Below are positions 56,129-64,000 of a stretch of DNA of 64,000 bases, piece by piece. Numbering within the stretch: position 1 is the stretch's first letter; the number at the start of each line of letters is the position of its first letter. The DNA lies in assembly GCF_029167645.1 (NCBI RefSeq), contig NZ_CP119147.1:4234501-4298500 (forward strand). Direction: 5' to 3'. Source of the DNA: Streptomyces sp. AM 2-1-1. Lineage in GTDB: Bacteria; Actinomycetota; Actinomycetes; Streptomycetales; Streptomycetaceae. Made by a program: the position numbers and the translations under genes. Below the pieces are notes generated by a model. The model did not search any database. It had not been told where the DNA came from and saw only the letters and a list, made by a program, of their open reading frames with translations.

Positions 56129-56261
56129 GGGGCCTCCCTCACGCGTGTGCCGGCGGTCGCCGACGCCATGAAGGTAGCGCCGGGGCGGGGCGCGTGTCAT
56201 TGCCGTCTCACCATGACGGTCATGACGCGCGCCCGTGCTCCGGCGTCGGGAGGGGGGGAGG

Positions 56262-57119
56262 TCAGGCGGCGACGGCCGCTGCGACCGTCTCGGCGAGCGG
56301 GGTGGTGGGCCGCCCGATGAGACGGGCGAGGTCACCGCTGGTCCCGGCGAGCAGGCCGCGCCCGATCGCCACGTCCACGTCGACCAGGATCTCGGCGAAG
56401 GCCGCCGGCAGGCCGGCGCCGACCAGGATCTCCTGGTGCGCGGAGGCGGGCACCTCGGTGTACACGATCTCCCGGCCGGTGGCCCGGGAGAGCTCGGCCG
56501 CGTACTCCGCCAGCGACCAGGCGGTGTCGCCGCTCAGCTCGTACGCGGCGTTCAGGTGGCCCTCGCCGGTCAGTACGGCGGCGGCCGCGGCGGCGAAGTC
56601 CGCCCGGGTGGCGGAGGCGATGCGTCCGTCGCCCGCGTTGGAGACCACGGCACCCTGCGCCAGCACCGGGGCGAGGGCGGCCGTGTAGTTCTCGGTGTAC
56701 CAGCCGTTGCGCAGGAAGGTGTACGGCAGTCCGGAGGCGAGGATCAGCCGCTCGGTCTCCTTGTGCTCCCCGGCCAGCAGGAAGTCGGCCGCCGGGCCGC
56801 CCAGCACGCCGGTGTACGCCAGCTGCGCCACGCCCGCTTCCTTCGCCGCGTCGATCACGGCGGTGTGCTGCGCCACGCGCTTGCCGACCTCGCTGCCGGA
56901 GATCAGCAGAACCCGGTCACCGGCGCGGAAGACCGCCCCGAACGTCTCCGGCCGGTCGTAGTCGGCGACCCGCAGCTCCACACCGAGTGCGGCGAGCGGG
57001 GCGGCCTTCGCCTCGTCACGGACGACCGCGGCGATCCGGTCGGCCGGCACGGTGGTGAGCAACTGCTCGACGACCAGGCGTCCGAGCTGTCCGGTGGCTC
57101 CGGTGACGACGATGCTCAT
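56262..57119 (-). CDS. NAD(P)-dependent quinone oxidoreductase (QOR2/NmrA-type SDR)
   Basis: The 285-residue protein has the nucleotide-binding loop VTGATGQLGRLVVEQLL and the NmrA/QOR2 segments VADYDRPETFGAVFRAGDRVLLISGSEV, YTGVLGGPAADFLLAGEHKETER and LPYTFLRNGWYTENY. It lacks the YxxxK pair, so it is an atypical SDR like E. coli YtfG, which reduces quinones with NADPH. The ATG at 57119 has GAGGAG upstream. It is divergent from an HxlR-type gene with a palindromic operator between them, a classic quinone-response arrangement. Confidence 0.9.
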   Translation of the reverse strand: MSIVVTGATGQLGRLVVEQLLTTVPADRIAAVVRDEAKAAPLAALGVELRVADYDRPETFGAVFRAGDRVLLISGSEVGKRVAQHTAVIDAAKEAGVAQLAYTGVLGGPAADFLLAGEHKETERLILASGLPYTFLRNGWYTENYTAALAPVLAQGAVVSNAGDGRIASATRADFAAAAAAVLTGEGHLNAAYELSGDTAWSLAEYAAELSRATGREIVYTEVPASAHQEILVGAGLPAAFAEILVDVDVAIGRGLLAGTSGDLARLIGRPTTPLAETVAAAVAA

Positions 57120-57209
57120 GGGGTGGTTCTCCTCAGCGCTGTTCCGGTAGGGACCCATCGACCGATCCACCCGTCCATGGGCGTATCGACCGATTTCCTT
57201 CACTCACTC

Positions 57210-57250
57210 TAGGGTGGGTACTTACTGCGAGGAAGTACCCACTTTGAAGT
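57210..57250. promoter_or_regulatory. Palindromic operator for the HxlR/oxidoreductase pair
   Basis: GGGTACTT-N9-AAGTACCC (57216-57240) is perfect and is followed directly by ACTT-TG-AAGT (57241-57250). The first overlaps a -10 candidate TAGGGT (57210-57215) for the HxlR gene. Dyads of this sort bind YodB/QorR-type HxlR regulators. Confidence 0.7.
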
Positions 57251-57261
57251 AAGGTGGTGGG

Positions 57262-57669
57262 ATGAACGCGCCTACGCAGACCCCCGGCCAGTTGGTGGCG
57301 GCGGTGGCTCACGGGACGGACGTCAACCGCGCGATGTGCCCGTCACGGCTGGTCCTGGAGCACGTCACCAGCCGCTGGGGCGTGCTGGTCCTGGCGGCCC
57401 TGCTGGAACACCCGTACCGCTTCAGCGAACTGCGCCGGGCGATCGAGCACGTCAGCGAGAAGATGCTGGCCCAGACACTGCGGACGCTGGAACGCGACGG
57501 TTTCGTGCACCGGGACGCCCAGCCGGTCATCCCGCCCCGGGTGGACTACTCCCTCACCCCGCTCGGCCGCGAGGCCGCTCGGCGGGTGTGGGAGCTGGCC
57601 CGCTGGTCCGAGCGCCAGGTGGACGCGGTCGCCGCCGCACGCGAGGCGTACGACGCGCGCGAGGCGTAG
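57262..57669 (+). CDS. HxlR family regulator (QorR/YodB-like)
   Basis: The 135-residue winged-helix protein has the HxlR signature RAMCPSRLVLEHVTSRWGVLVLAALL, FSELRRAIEHVSEKMLAQTLRTLERDGFV and VDYSLTPLG. Cys26 sits at the start of the conserved core, the position of the redox-sensing cysteine in YodB and QorR. Quinones or diamide would modify this cysteine and release the divergent oxidoreductase gene from repression. The start ATG at 57262 is 12 nt past the second half of the operator. Confidence 0.92.
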   Translation: MNAPTQTPGQLVAAVAHGTDVNRAMCPSRLVLEHVTSRWGVLVLAALLEHPYRFSELRRAIEHVSEKMLAQTLRTLERDGFVHRDAQPVIPPRVDYSLTPLGREAARRVWELARWSERQVDAVAAAREAYDAREA

Positions 57670-57742
57670 ACGGCGCCCGGCCGGGGTGGGACGGCCGGCC
57701 CCGGCTCCCGGACATCCCGGACGCCGAGACCGCACAACGCCG

Positions 57743-57788
57743 GAGCCCGGGTCCCGCCGCCGTGGAACGGGCGGCCGGACCCGGGCTC
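57743..57788. terminator. Terminator between the HxlR gene and korB
   Basis: A 12-bp perfect stem (GAGCCCGGGTCC with GGACCCGGGCTC) has an inner CCGCC/GGCGG stem. It lies between convergent genes. Confidence 0.75.
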
Positions 57789-57807
57789 TTCGCCGGGGCG
57801 GGGGTGG

Positions 57808-58866
57808 TCAGCCGACGACCGTCCAGGTGTCCTTCCCCGCGAGGAGCGCCGCCAGATCGCCCTTGCCCCGCTGCTCGACGGCCGCGTCCAACTGCTCCGC
57901 CATCAGCGTGTCGTAGACCGGGCGTTCCACGCTGCGGAGCACCCCGATCGGGGTGTGGTGCAGGGTGTCCGGGTCGGCGAGCCGGGAGAGGGCGAAGGCG
58001 GTGGTCGGCGAGGCCGCGTGCGCGTCGTGGACCAGGATCCGCGAACGGTTCTCCTCGGTGACCGCGACGACCTGGAGGTCGCCGGAGGCCGGATCGCGGA
58101 CGACACCCTTGGCGCCGTCCGTGCCGAAGAGGATCGGCTGCCCGTGTTCGAGGCGGATCACCGCCTCCTGGGCCCGCTCCTTGTCCTTGAGGGCCTCGAA
58201 GGCGCCGTCGTTGAAGATGTTGCAGTTCTGGTAGATCTCCACCAGGGCGGTCCCCGGGTGGTCGGCCGCCGCCCGCAGCACGCTCGTCAGGTGCTTGCGG
58301 TCGGAGTCCACCGTCCGGGCCACGAACGAGGCCTCCGCGCCCAGCGCCAGCGACACCGGGTTGAACGGGGCGTCCAGTGAGCCCATCGGCGTCGACTTGG
58401 TGACCTTGCCGATCTCCGAGGTGGGGGAGTACTGCCCCTTCGTCAGTCCGTAGATCCGGTTGTTGAACAACAGGATCTTCAGATTGACGTTCCGCCGCAG
58501 GGCGTGGATCAGGTGGTTCCCGCCGATCGACAGGGCGTCGCCGTCACCGGTGACCACCCACACCGACAGATCCCGCCGCGAGGTGGCCAGTCCCGTCGCG
58601 ATGGACGGGGCCCGGCCGTGGATGGAGTGCATCCCGTACGTGTTCATGTAGTACGGGAAACGGGACGAGCAGCCGATGCCCGAGACGAAGACGATGTTCT
58701 CCTTCGCCAGACCCAGCTCCGGCATGAAGCCCTGGACGGCCGCCAGGACGGCGTAGTCGCCGCAGCCGGGGCACCAGCGGACCTCCTGGTCGGACTTGAA
58801 GTCCTTCATCGACTGCGGGGCCTCGGCCTTCGGCACCAGGTCGAGGAGGGGGAGGGTGTCAGCCAT
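57808..58866 (-). CDS. korB: 2-oxoglutarate:ferredoxin oxidoreductase beta subunit
   Basis: With KorA this enzyme decarboxylates 2-oxoglutarate with CoA and passes electrons to ferredoxin. The 352-residue protein has the TPP motif GDGDALSIGGNHLIHALRRN, cluster cysteines C32 and C35 in RWCPGCGDYAV plus others in SGIGCSSRF and YQNCNIFND, and LTKGQYSPTSEIGKVTKSTP. The ATG at 58866 overlaps the korA end by 8 nt, so the two are co-translated. Confidence 0.94.
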   Translation of the reverse strand: MADTLPLLDLVPKAEAPQSMKDFKSDQEVRWCPGCGDYAVLAAVQGFMPELGLAKENIVFVSGIGCSSRFPYYMNTYGMHSIHGRAPSIATGLATSRRDLSVWVVTGDGDALSIGGNHLIHALRRNVNLKILLFNNRIYGLTKGQYSPTSEIGKVTKSTPMGSLDAPFNPVSLALGAEASFVARTVDSDRKHLTSVLRAAADHPGTALVEIYQNCNIFNDGAFEALKDKERAQEAVIRLEHGQPILFGTDGAKGVVRDPASGDLQVVAVTEENRSRILVHDAHAASPTTAFALSRLADPDTLHHTPIGVLRSVERPVYDTLMAEQLDAAVEQRGKGDLAALLAGKDTWTVVG

Positions 58867-60805
58867 CGATGGCCTCCTTCAAGGCGGTGGCGAGCTGTTC
58901 GGCCTTGAACGGCATGCCGTTGACCTGGGTGTGGGAGCGGGCGTCCACGAGGTACTTCGCCCGGATCAGCGAGGCGAGCTGACCGAGGTTCATCTCCGGC
59001 ACGACCACCTTGTCGTACCGCCCCAGCACCTCGCCCAGATTGCGCGGGAAGGGGTTGAGGTGACGCAGATGGGCCTGGGCGATCGTCTCCCCGGCCGCTC
59101 TCAGCCGGCGTACGGCGGCGGTGATCGGCCCGTACGTCGAACCCCACCCCACCACCAGGGTGGTGGCGCCGGTCGGGTCGTCCACCTCCAGGTCGGGCAC
59201 CGCGATGTTGTCGATCTTCGCCTGGCGGGTGCGGACCATGAACTCGTGGTTGGCGGGGTCGTACGAGATGTTCCCCGTGCCGTCCTGCTTCTCGATCCCG
59301 CCGATCCGGTGCTCCAGGCCCGCTGTGCCGGGCACCGCCCACGGGCGGGCCAGGGTCTCCGGGTCGCGCTTGTACGGCCAGAACACCTCGGTGCCGTCGT
59401 CGAGCCGGTGGTTCGGCGTGGTCGTGAAGGTGACCTGGAGGTCGGGCAGCTGCTCGGGGTCGGGGATGCGCCACGGCTCGGAGCCGTTGGCGAGGTAGCC
59501 GTCGGAGAGCAGGAACACCGGCGTCCGGTAGGTCAGGGCGATCCGGGCCGCCTCCAGCGCCGCGTCGAAGCAGTCCGCCGGAGTTCTGGGGGCGACGATC
59601 GGCACCGGGGCCTCGCCGTTGCGCCCGTACATCGCCTGGAGCAGATCGGCCTGCTCCGTCTTGGTCGGCAGCCCCGTGGACGGGCCGCCGCGCTGGATGT
59701 CCACGACCAGCAGCGGCAGTTCCAGCGATACGGCCAGGCCGATGGTCTCCGACTTCAGCGCCACCCCCGGCCCGGACGTGGTCGTCACCCCCAGCGCCCC
59801 GCCGAACGCGGCACCCAGCGCCGCCCCGATCCCGGCGATCTCGTCCTCCGCCTGGAAGGTCCGCACACCGAAGTTCTTGTGCTTGGAGAGCTCGTGCAGG
59901 ATGTCGGAAGCCGGAGTGATCGGGTACGAGCCCAGATAGAGCGGCAGGGCGGCCTGCCGGGCGGCGGCGATCAGCCCGTACGACAGCGCGAGGTTCCCGG
60001 AGATGTTGCGGTACGTCCCGGTCGGGAACGCCGAGGAGGCCGGCGCCACCTCGTAGGAGACGGCGAAGTCCTCGGTGGTCTCACCGAAGTTCCACCCGGC
60101 GCGGAAGGCGGCGACGTTCGCCTCCGCGATCTGCGGCTTCTTCGCGAACTTCTGCCGCAGGAACGCCTCGGTGTTCTCGGTCGGCCGGTGGTACATCCAG
60201 GACAGCAGGCCCAGCGCGAACATGTTCTTGCTCCGCTCGGCCTCCTTGCGGGAGAGGCCGAACTCCTTCAGCGCCTCGATCGTCAGGGTCGTCAGCGGCA
60301 CCGGGTGGACGTTGAACGCCTCCAGCGAACCGTCCTCCAGCGGAGAGGAGGTGTACCCGACCTTCGCCATCGGCCGCTTCGTGAACTCGTCCGTGTTCAC
60401 GATCACCTCCGCCCCGCGCGGGACGTCCCCGATGTTGGCCCGCAGGGCCGCCGGGTTCATCGCGACCAGGACGTTCGGGGCGTCGCCCGGCGTGAGGATG
60501 TCGTGGTCCGCGAAGTGCAGCTGGAACGACGACACCCCCGGCAGCGTCCCGGCGGGCGCCCGGATCTCGGCGGGGAAGTTCGGCAGGGTCGACAGGTCAT
60601 TGCCGAACGACGCCGTCTCCGCGGTGAAACGGTCGCCCGTCAACTGCATACCGTCGCCGGAATCCCCGGCGAATCGAATGATGACCCGATCCAGTCGACG
60701 GACTTCTTTCGCACCGGCTTCCGCGTGCGTCGCGTGGGGAGCGCGCTGCTCCCCGACGACTGCCTCGTCGGTCACATCGGCCTCGCTACTGACCTGGCTG
60801 GTCAC
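58859..60805 (-). CDS. korA: 2-oxoglutarate:ferredoxin oxidoreductase alpha subunit (fused gamma)
   Basis: The 648-residue protein joins the gamma domain (about 40-230, with VIIRFAGDSGDGMQLTGDRF and NTDEFTKRP) to the alpha domain (SYPITPASDILHELSKH, GAAFGGALGVTTTSGPG, WGSTYGPITAAVRRL). This is the oxygen-tolerant KorAB layout known in mycobacteria. The GTG at 60805 has GGGAGG nine bases upstream. A good -10, TATGAT (minus, 60908-60903), starts a leader of about 95 nt. Confidence 0.93.
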   Translation of the reverse strand: MTSQVSSEADVTDEAVVGEQRAPHATHAEAGAKEVRRLDRVIIRFAGDSGDGMQLTGDRFTAETASFGNDLSTLPNFPAEIRAPAGTLPGVSSFQLHFADHDILTPGDAPNVLVAMNPAALRANIGDVPRGAEVIVNTDEFTKRPMAKVGYTSSPLEDGSLEAFNVHPVPLTTLTIEALKEFGLSRKEAERSKNMFALGLLSWMYHRPTENTEAFLRQKFAKKPQIAEANVAAFRAGWNFGETTEDFAVSYEVAPASSAFPTGTYRNISGNLALSYGLIAAARQAALPLYLGSYPITPASDILHELSKHKNFGVRTFQAEDEIAGIGAALGAAFGGALGVTTTSGPGVALKSETIGLAVSLELPLLVVDIQRGGPSTGLPTKTEQADLLQAMYGRNGEAPVPIVAPRTPADCFDAALEAARIALTYRTPVFLLSDGYLANGSEPWRIPDPEQLPDLQVTFTTTPNHRLDDGTEVFWPYKRDPETLARPWAVPGTAGLEHRIGGIEKQDGTGNISYDPANHEFMVRTRQAKIDNIAVPDLEVDDPTGATTLVVGWGSTYGPITAAVRRLRAAGETIAQAHLRHLNPFPRNLGEVLGRYDKVVVPEMNLGQLASLIRAKYLVDARSHTQVNGMPFKAEQLATALKEAIDG

Positions 60806-61144
60806 TGAACTGGACCTCCCATGGGCGGCGGCTGCGGAACAGCCGGCCCGCCGGCGGTCCCGAGGCCCCCACTACGTCGGTAAGGGGCGCCTTCCTCCGT
60901 CGATCATATGGGGGGTGCCGGGACAGGAGGCCGCTTCCTCTTCTTTTCCTTGCGGATTGCAGCCTTCCGTGGCAGGTCGGAGGCCTCATACCGCCTCGTC
61001 CTTTCGACGTAGGCCGCATATTCCTCGTCCGGCGAGGATTGATCGGGCCGACACCCGTTCAGGAATGCGGGACGTCCGGAATTCGGAGAGGCGGGGACGG
61101 CCGGCCCGTGGAGGGGGACGGCCCCGGCGGACCGGCCCGACCGG
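60806..61144. other. korA upstream region
   Basis: It contains the korA leader and TATGAT -10 and then an A/T-richer patch (about 60900-61060) with no supported gene or clear terminator for the response-regulator gene that ends at 61145. Confidence 0.5.
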
Positions 61145-61816
61145 TCAGGAGTTCAGATAGGTGAGCACGGCGAGCACCCGCCGGTGGTCCCCGTCGCTCG
61201 GGGCGAGCCCCAGCTTGAGGAAGATGTTGCTGACGTGCTTCTCCACCGCCCCGTCGCTCACCACCAGCTGCCGGGCCACCGCGGAGTTCGTCCGGCCCTC
61301 CGCCATCAGCCCGAGGACCTCACGCTCGCGGGGCGTCAGCCCGGCCAGCACGTCCTGCTTGCGGCTCCGGCCCAGCAGCTGCGCCACCACCTCCGGGTCG
61401 AGCGCCGTCCCGCCCCCGGCCACCCGCACCACGGCGTCCACGAAGTCGCGCACGTCGGCGACCCGGTCCTTCAGCAGATAGCCCACCCCGCGCGTGCTGC
61501 CGGCCAGCAGTTCGGTGGCGTACCGCTCCTCGACGTACTGCGACAGCACCAGCACCCCGACGCCCGGGTGGTCCTTCCGCAGCGCCACGGCGGCCCGGAC
61601 CCCCTCGTCGGTGTGGGTCGGGGGCATCCGTACGTCGGCCACCACCACGTCCGGCAGCTCCTGGCGCCCGTGCAGCTCCGCCAGCAGCGCGAGCAGTGCC
61701 TCCGCGTCACCCACCCCCGCGACGACCTCGTGCCCGAGATCGGTGAGCAGCCGGGTCAACCCCTCCCGCAACAGCACCGAATCCTCGGCGATGACCACCC
61801 GCACCTTGTTCTCCAC
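61145..61816 (-). CDS. NarL/LuxR-type response regulator
   Basis: The 223-residue protein has a receiver domain with acidic pocket E11/D12, phosphorylated Asp61 in VVVADVRMP and a switch threonine/serine-lysine region. A C-terminal LuxR helix-turn-helix ([45 protein letters not shown]) follows. I choose GTG 61816 because GGGGGAAG lies just upstream; GTG 61852 would add 12 residues. The matching kinase is upstream on the same strand but about 600 bp away instead of adjacent. Confidence 0.92.
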   Translation of the reverse strand: MENKVRVVIAEDSVLLREGLTRLLTDLGHEVVAGVGDAEALLALLAELHGRQELPDVVVADVRMPPTHTDEGVRAAVALRKDHPGVGVLVLSQYVEERYATELLAGSTRGVGYLLKDRVADVRDFVDAVVRVAGGGTALDPEVVAQLLGRSRKQDVLAGLTPREREVLGLMAEGRTNSAVARQLVVSDGAVEKHVSNIFLKLGLAPSDGDHRRVLAVLTYLNS

Positions 61817-61855
61817 GCTGTCGCTTCCCCCACTGCTGTCGACGTCCCGCACCGG

Positions 61856-62443
61856 TCACCCGGCCGATTCCGTGTCCCAGCATCCCAGCCCGGCGGCGAC
61901 TTCGGCGGAAGGGGGTCGGAACGGGGCCGGGTCATTCCCGGCGAAGAACCGGAACCCGGAGCGGTGGCGACAGAGCGCACGCACATTCACCTGCCGGTGG
62001 GAAAGGGCTGGTGAGCGAGGCGCGGAGGCGTACCGGCGGCGCATTTCCCGCGCGCCGTCGGCGGAGTCCCCGAGGGCGAAGCTCACGGGGCGCGCGGGCC
62101 GCGGGTCGGTCTCGCCTTTTCCGGACGGAGCGGAGAGATGAATTCCGGATAGTGACCCGCCGGGGGAGGGGCGAAGAAGACCGCTGCGGAGTATCCGACG
62201 ACGTGCGCCCATTCGCCTCGTCCCGTCGTCCGGAGAGGCCGAAAGGGCACGCGGGAGGAGACGGGAAGGGCCGTCGAAAGGGCGCGCCCTTTCGACGACG
62301 GCATCGGCATCCGCGTCGACGACGGCATCAGTGGCGGAATCGCGGGCGGCGAAGATCTTTCCCCCGTCGGTGCCTCTGGTGCCTCTGGTGTCCCTGGCGG
62401 CGGTGGCGTCGGTGGTGCCGACCGTGAGGTGGCGGCAGGTCAC
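61856..62443 (-). CDS. Doubtful 195-codon frame bridging kinase and response regulator
   Basis: This frame starts with a GTGA overlap on the kinase stop codon and ends 3 nt before the alternative GTG start of the response regulator. It therefore fits an operon exactly. The first 60 codons have C-rich third positions; the second half does not, and the translation shows no family motif. It could be a fast-evolving accessory protein, a decayed gene, or chance in GC-rich DNA. The perfect palindrome at 62272-62297 lies inside it. Confidence 0.22.
   Translation of the reverse strand: MTCRHLTVGTTDATAARDTRGTRGTDGGKIFAARDSATDAVVDADADAVVERARPFDGPSRLLPRALSASPDDGTRRMGARRRILRSGLLRPSPGGSLSGIHLSAPSGKGETDPRPARPVSFALGDSADGAREMRRRYASAPRSPALSHRQVNVRALCRHRSGFRFFAGNDPAPFRPPSAEVAAGLGCWDTESAG
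62272..62297. promoter_or_regulatory. Perfect 26-bp palindrome
   Basis: CGTCGAAAGGGCG is followed at once by its exact reverse complement. As RNA it would give an 11-bp stem with a CGCG loop. It lies between the kinase and response-regulator genes and could be an operator, an RNA processing site, or a terminator that sets unequal expression. Confidence 0.6.
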
Positions 62444-63840
62444 TCCCGCCAGGGGAGCCGGGCGGTCACCGTCGTCGGACCGCCCGCCGGAGAGTCCACC
62501 GTGAGGCCGCCGTCCATCGCCCGCAGACGTTCGGTGAGCCCGGAGAGTCCGCCGCCCATGGTCACGTCCGCGCCGCCCCGCCCGTCGTCGTCGACCCGGA
62601 TCACCAGCTGGTCCGGCCGGTCCGGCCGGCCCTTGCCGCTCTGCCGGCCGTCCCGGTCGGCCACCTGGCGGACGGTGACCGAGGCACGGGTGGCGCGGGC
62701 GTGCCGGGTGACGTTGCGGAGCAGTTCGGAGACGGTGACGTACGCCAGGTTCTCGATCGCCCGGGCCGGCCGGTGCGGCAGCTCCACGTCGACGGAGACC
62801 GGGACGGCGCAGCGGGAGGCGACCGAGGAGAGGGCCGCGTCCAGCCCCCGGTCGGTGAGGACGGCGGGATGGATCTCCCGGGCGAGGTCACGGAGTTCCC
62901 GGAGGGCGACCTTCACCTCACCGTGCGCCCCGTCGATGAGCCGCGCCGCCCCCTCGGGATCCTCGGCGAGCCGCTCCTTCGCCAGGCCGAGCTCCATCGC
63001 GAGGGCGGCGAGCCGGGCCTGGGCGCCGTCGTGCAGTTCGCGTTCGATCCGGCGCAGGTCGGCCGCCGCGGTGTCCACCACCACGCCCCGGTCCGACTCC
63101 AGCTCCACCACGCGGGAGGCGAGCCGGGACGGGCCGAGCAGACCGGCGACCATCACCCGGTCCACCGAGGCCAGCCCTCGGACGACCCACGGCGAGGCGA
63201 GGACGAGGAGGAGCCCGATGCCGCTGGTCGCGGTCAGCTCGAAGGGCGAGTCCAGATAGACCCGGTGCGTGGCGTCCCCGTACATCTGGAGGCCGTCGAC
63301 CCCCACGTACGTCGGGAAGACCCAGGCCCACAGCGGGTAGGTGAACATCGTCCAGGCGGTCGTCCACAGCGTCACCGCGACGGTGAACGCGAAGACCGCC
63401 CACGGGAAGTGCAGGAAGCCGTAGAGCAGATGGCGCCAGGAGGCACCGTTCCTGAGCGCCGCGCCGGCCCAGGAGAACACGCCGCCGGTACGCCCCCGTA
63501 CGGGCTCGGGGTCGGCCACGTCGAGCCCCAGCAGGGCGCGGGCCCGTCGCCGCTCCAGGACGCCGAAGCCCCGGCAGACCGCCAGGCCGGCCGCGAGGAC
63601 CGGAATCCCGAGGAAGGTGACCATCAGGCCGATGCCCAGCGAGACCGTGGTGATCACCACGGTGAAGAGGACCGCGCTGACGGGGAGGCTCACCACCAGG
63701 TGGAGCAGTTCCCGCCAGGTGCGGGCCTCCACCGGCGCGCGGAGCACCGCCGGGAAGAAGTGCTTCTCGCCGGGGCCGCCCCAGGAGCCGCTGCGGCCGC
63801 CCGCCTGGTCCCGCGCGTCCGATCCGTATGCCGTGGCCAT
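62440..63840 (-). CDS. Sensor histidine kinase (HisKA_3 type) with membrane sensor domain
   Basis: The 466-residue protein opens with the actinobacterial Sensor membrane domain (PF13796-like): four hydrophobic helices in two pairs (about 47-90 and 140-225). The dimerisation domain follows, with phosphorylated His270 in RRIERELHDGAQARLAALAME, then a HATPase_c with VSELLRNVTRHARA (N box) and VDDDGRGG (G1). HDGxQxRL identifies the NarL-partner class, matching the response regulator downstream. The ATG at 63840 starts the conserved product; codons before it extend into low-complexity sequence. The stimulus is unknown. Confidence 0.92.
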   Translation of the reverse strand: MATAYGSDARDQAGGRSGSWGGPGEKHFFPAVLRAPVEARTWRELLHLVVSLPVSAVLFTVVITTVSLGIGLMVTFLGIPVLAAGLAVCRGFGVLERRRARALLGLDVADPEPVRGRTGGVFSWAGAALRNGASWRHLLYGFLHFPWAVFAFTVAVTLWTTAWTMFTYPLWAWVFPTYVGVDGLQMYGDATHRVYLDSPFELTATSGIGLLLVLASPWVVRGLASVDRVMVAGLLGPSRLASRVVELESDRGVVVDTAAADLRRIERELHDGAQARLAALAMELGLAKERLAEDPEGAARLIDGAHGEVKVALRELRDLAREIHPAVLTDRGLDAALSSVASRCAVPVSVDVELPHRPARAIENLAYVTVSELLRNVTRHARATRASVTVRQVADRDGRQSGKGRPDRPDQLVIRVDDDGRGGADVTMGGGLSGLTERLRAMDGGLTVDSPAGGPTTVTARLPWRE

Positions 63841-64000
63841 CGCTGCCGTCCGTTTCCGTTCTCTGGTGAGCCGTCCGCGTCCCGGTGAGCCGCGTCCTCG
63901 GTGAGCCGTTCCGCGCGGGGCGTCCGCCGTGGGCAGGCGCCCCGCGCACGGCTCCCGGCCGATACCTCCAGCCTCTTCCGCGGGCGCTCCTCGCACCATG

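Overview
This window reads as chromosomal DNA from a high-GC actinomycete, almost certainly a Streptomyces. The evidence is the strong G/C bias at third codon positions, frequent GTG starts, an AfsR-type SARP/NB-ARC/TPR regulator followed by an AfsS-like small protein, futalosine-route menaquinone genes, a 14-gene nuo operon with actinobacterial tail extensions, and many ECF, PSTK, TetR, HxlR and NarL-type regulators. The gene order from the quinone genes through nuo to recQ, the polyprenyl synthase, korAB and a two-component pair resembles a conserved core region of Streptomyces chromosomes. That comparison is from memory and was not searched.

Layout. 1-4.4 kb: the 3' end of an unknown gene, then afsS-like and afsR-like genes on the minus strand, with tandem repeats upstream. 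4.4-15.9 kb: a cold-shock protein, then menaquinone genes mqnA, mqnC, menG and a geranylgeranyl-reductase-family enzyme. Interspersed with them are a membrane Ser/Thr kinase, a truncated amidohydrolase-like protein, a sigma factor with its membrane partner, and a GNAT acetyltransferase. 16.2-25.8 kb: an accessory stretch with a RibD-like reductase, Nudix, VOC, two stand-alone alpha/beta hydrolases, and an unusual cassette. The cassette is an EgtA-like glutamate-cysteine ligase, a DUF2332-like methyltransferase-fold protein and a membrane-anchored hydrolase, with a paralogous hydrolase transcribed divergently. 26-28 kb: a secreted NlpC/P60 hydrolase and a 1.25-kb regulatory gap.

28.1-44.3 kb: nuoABCDEFGHIJKLMN, mostly coupled by stop/start overlaps, with a Rex-like operator upstream and a strong terminator after nuoN. 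44.4-51.1 kb: recQ, fumarylacetoacetase, a trans-polyprenyl diphosphate synthase and a LolA/DUF2092-type exported protein. 51.3-57.7 kb: TetR, HAD phosphatase, FAD monooxygenase, RarD-type transporter, and a divergent quinone oxidoreductase/HxlR pair with a clear palindromic operator. 57.8-63.8 kb: korB and korA, then a LuxR-type response regulator and its sensor kinase, separated by an unusual gap of about 600 bp that holds a perfect 26-bp palindrome.

How the genes fit together: much of the window concerns respiratory electron flow. Futalosine-route enzymes and the polyprenyl synthase make menaquinone, the reductase would saturate its tail, NDH-1 reduces it, KorAB feeds reduced ferredoxin from 2-oxoglutarate, and Rex- and HxlR-type control probably ties parts of this to redox state. 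The stretches I find least explained are the EgtA-like cassette, the AfsS-like repeat peptide, the large inverted repeat upstream of the NlpC/P60 gene, and the spacer inside the two-component locus. I see no tRNA, rRNA, CRISPR array, transposase or integrase.
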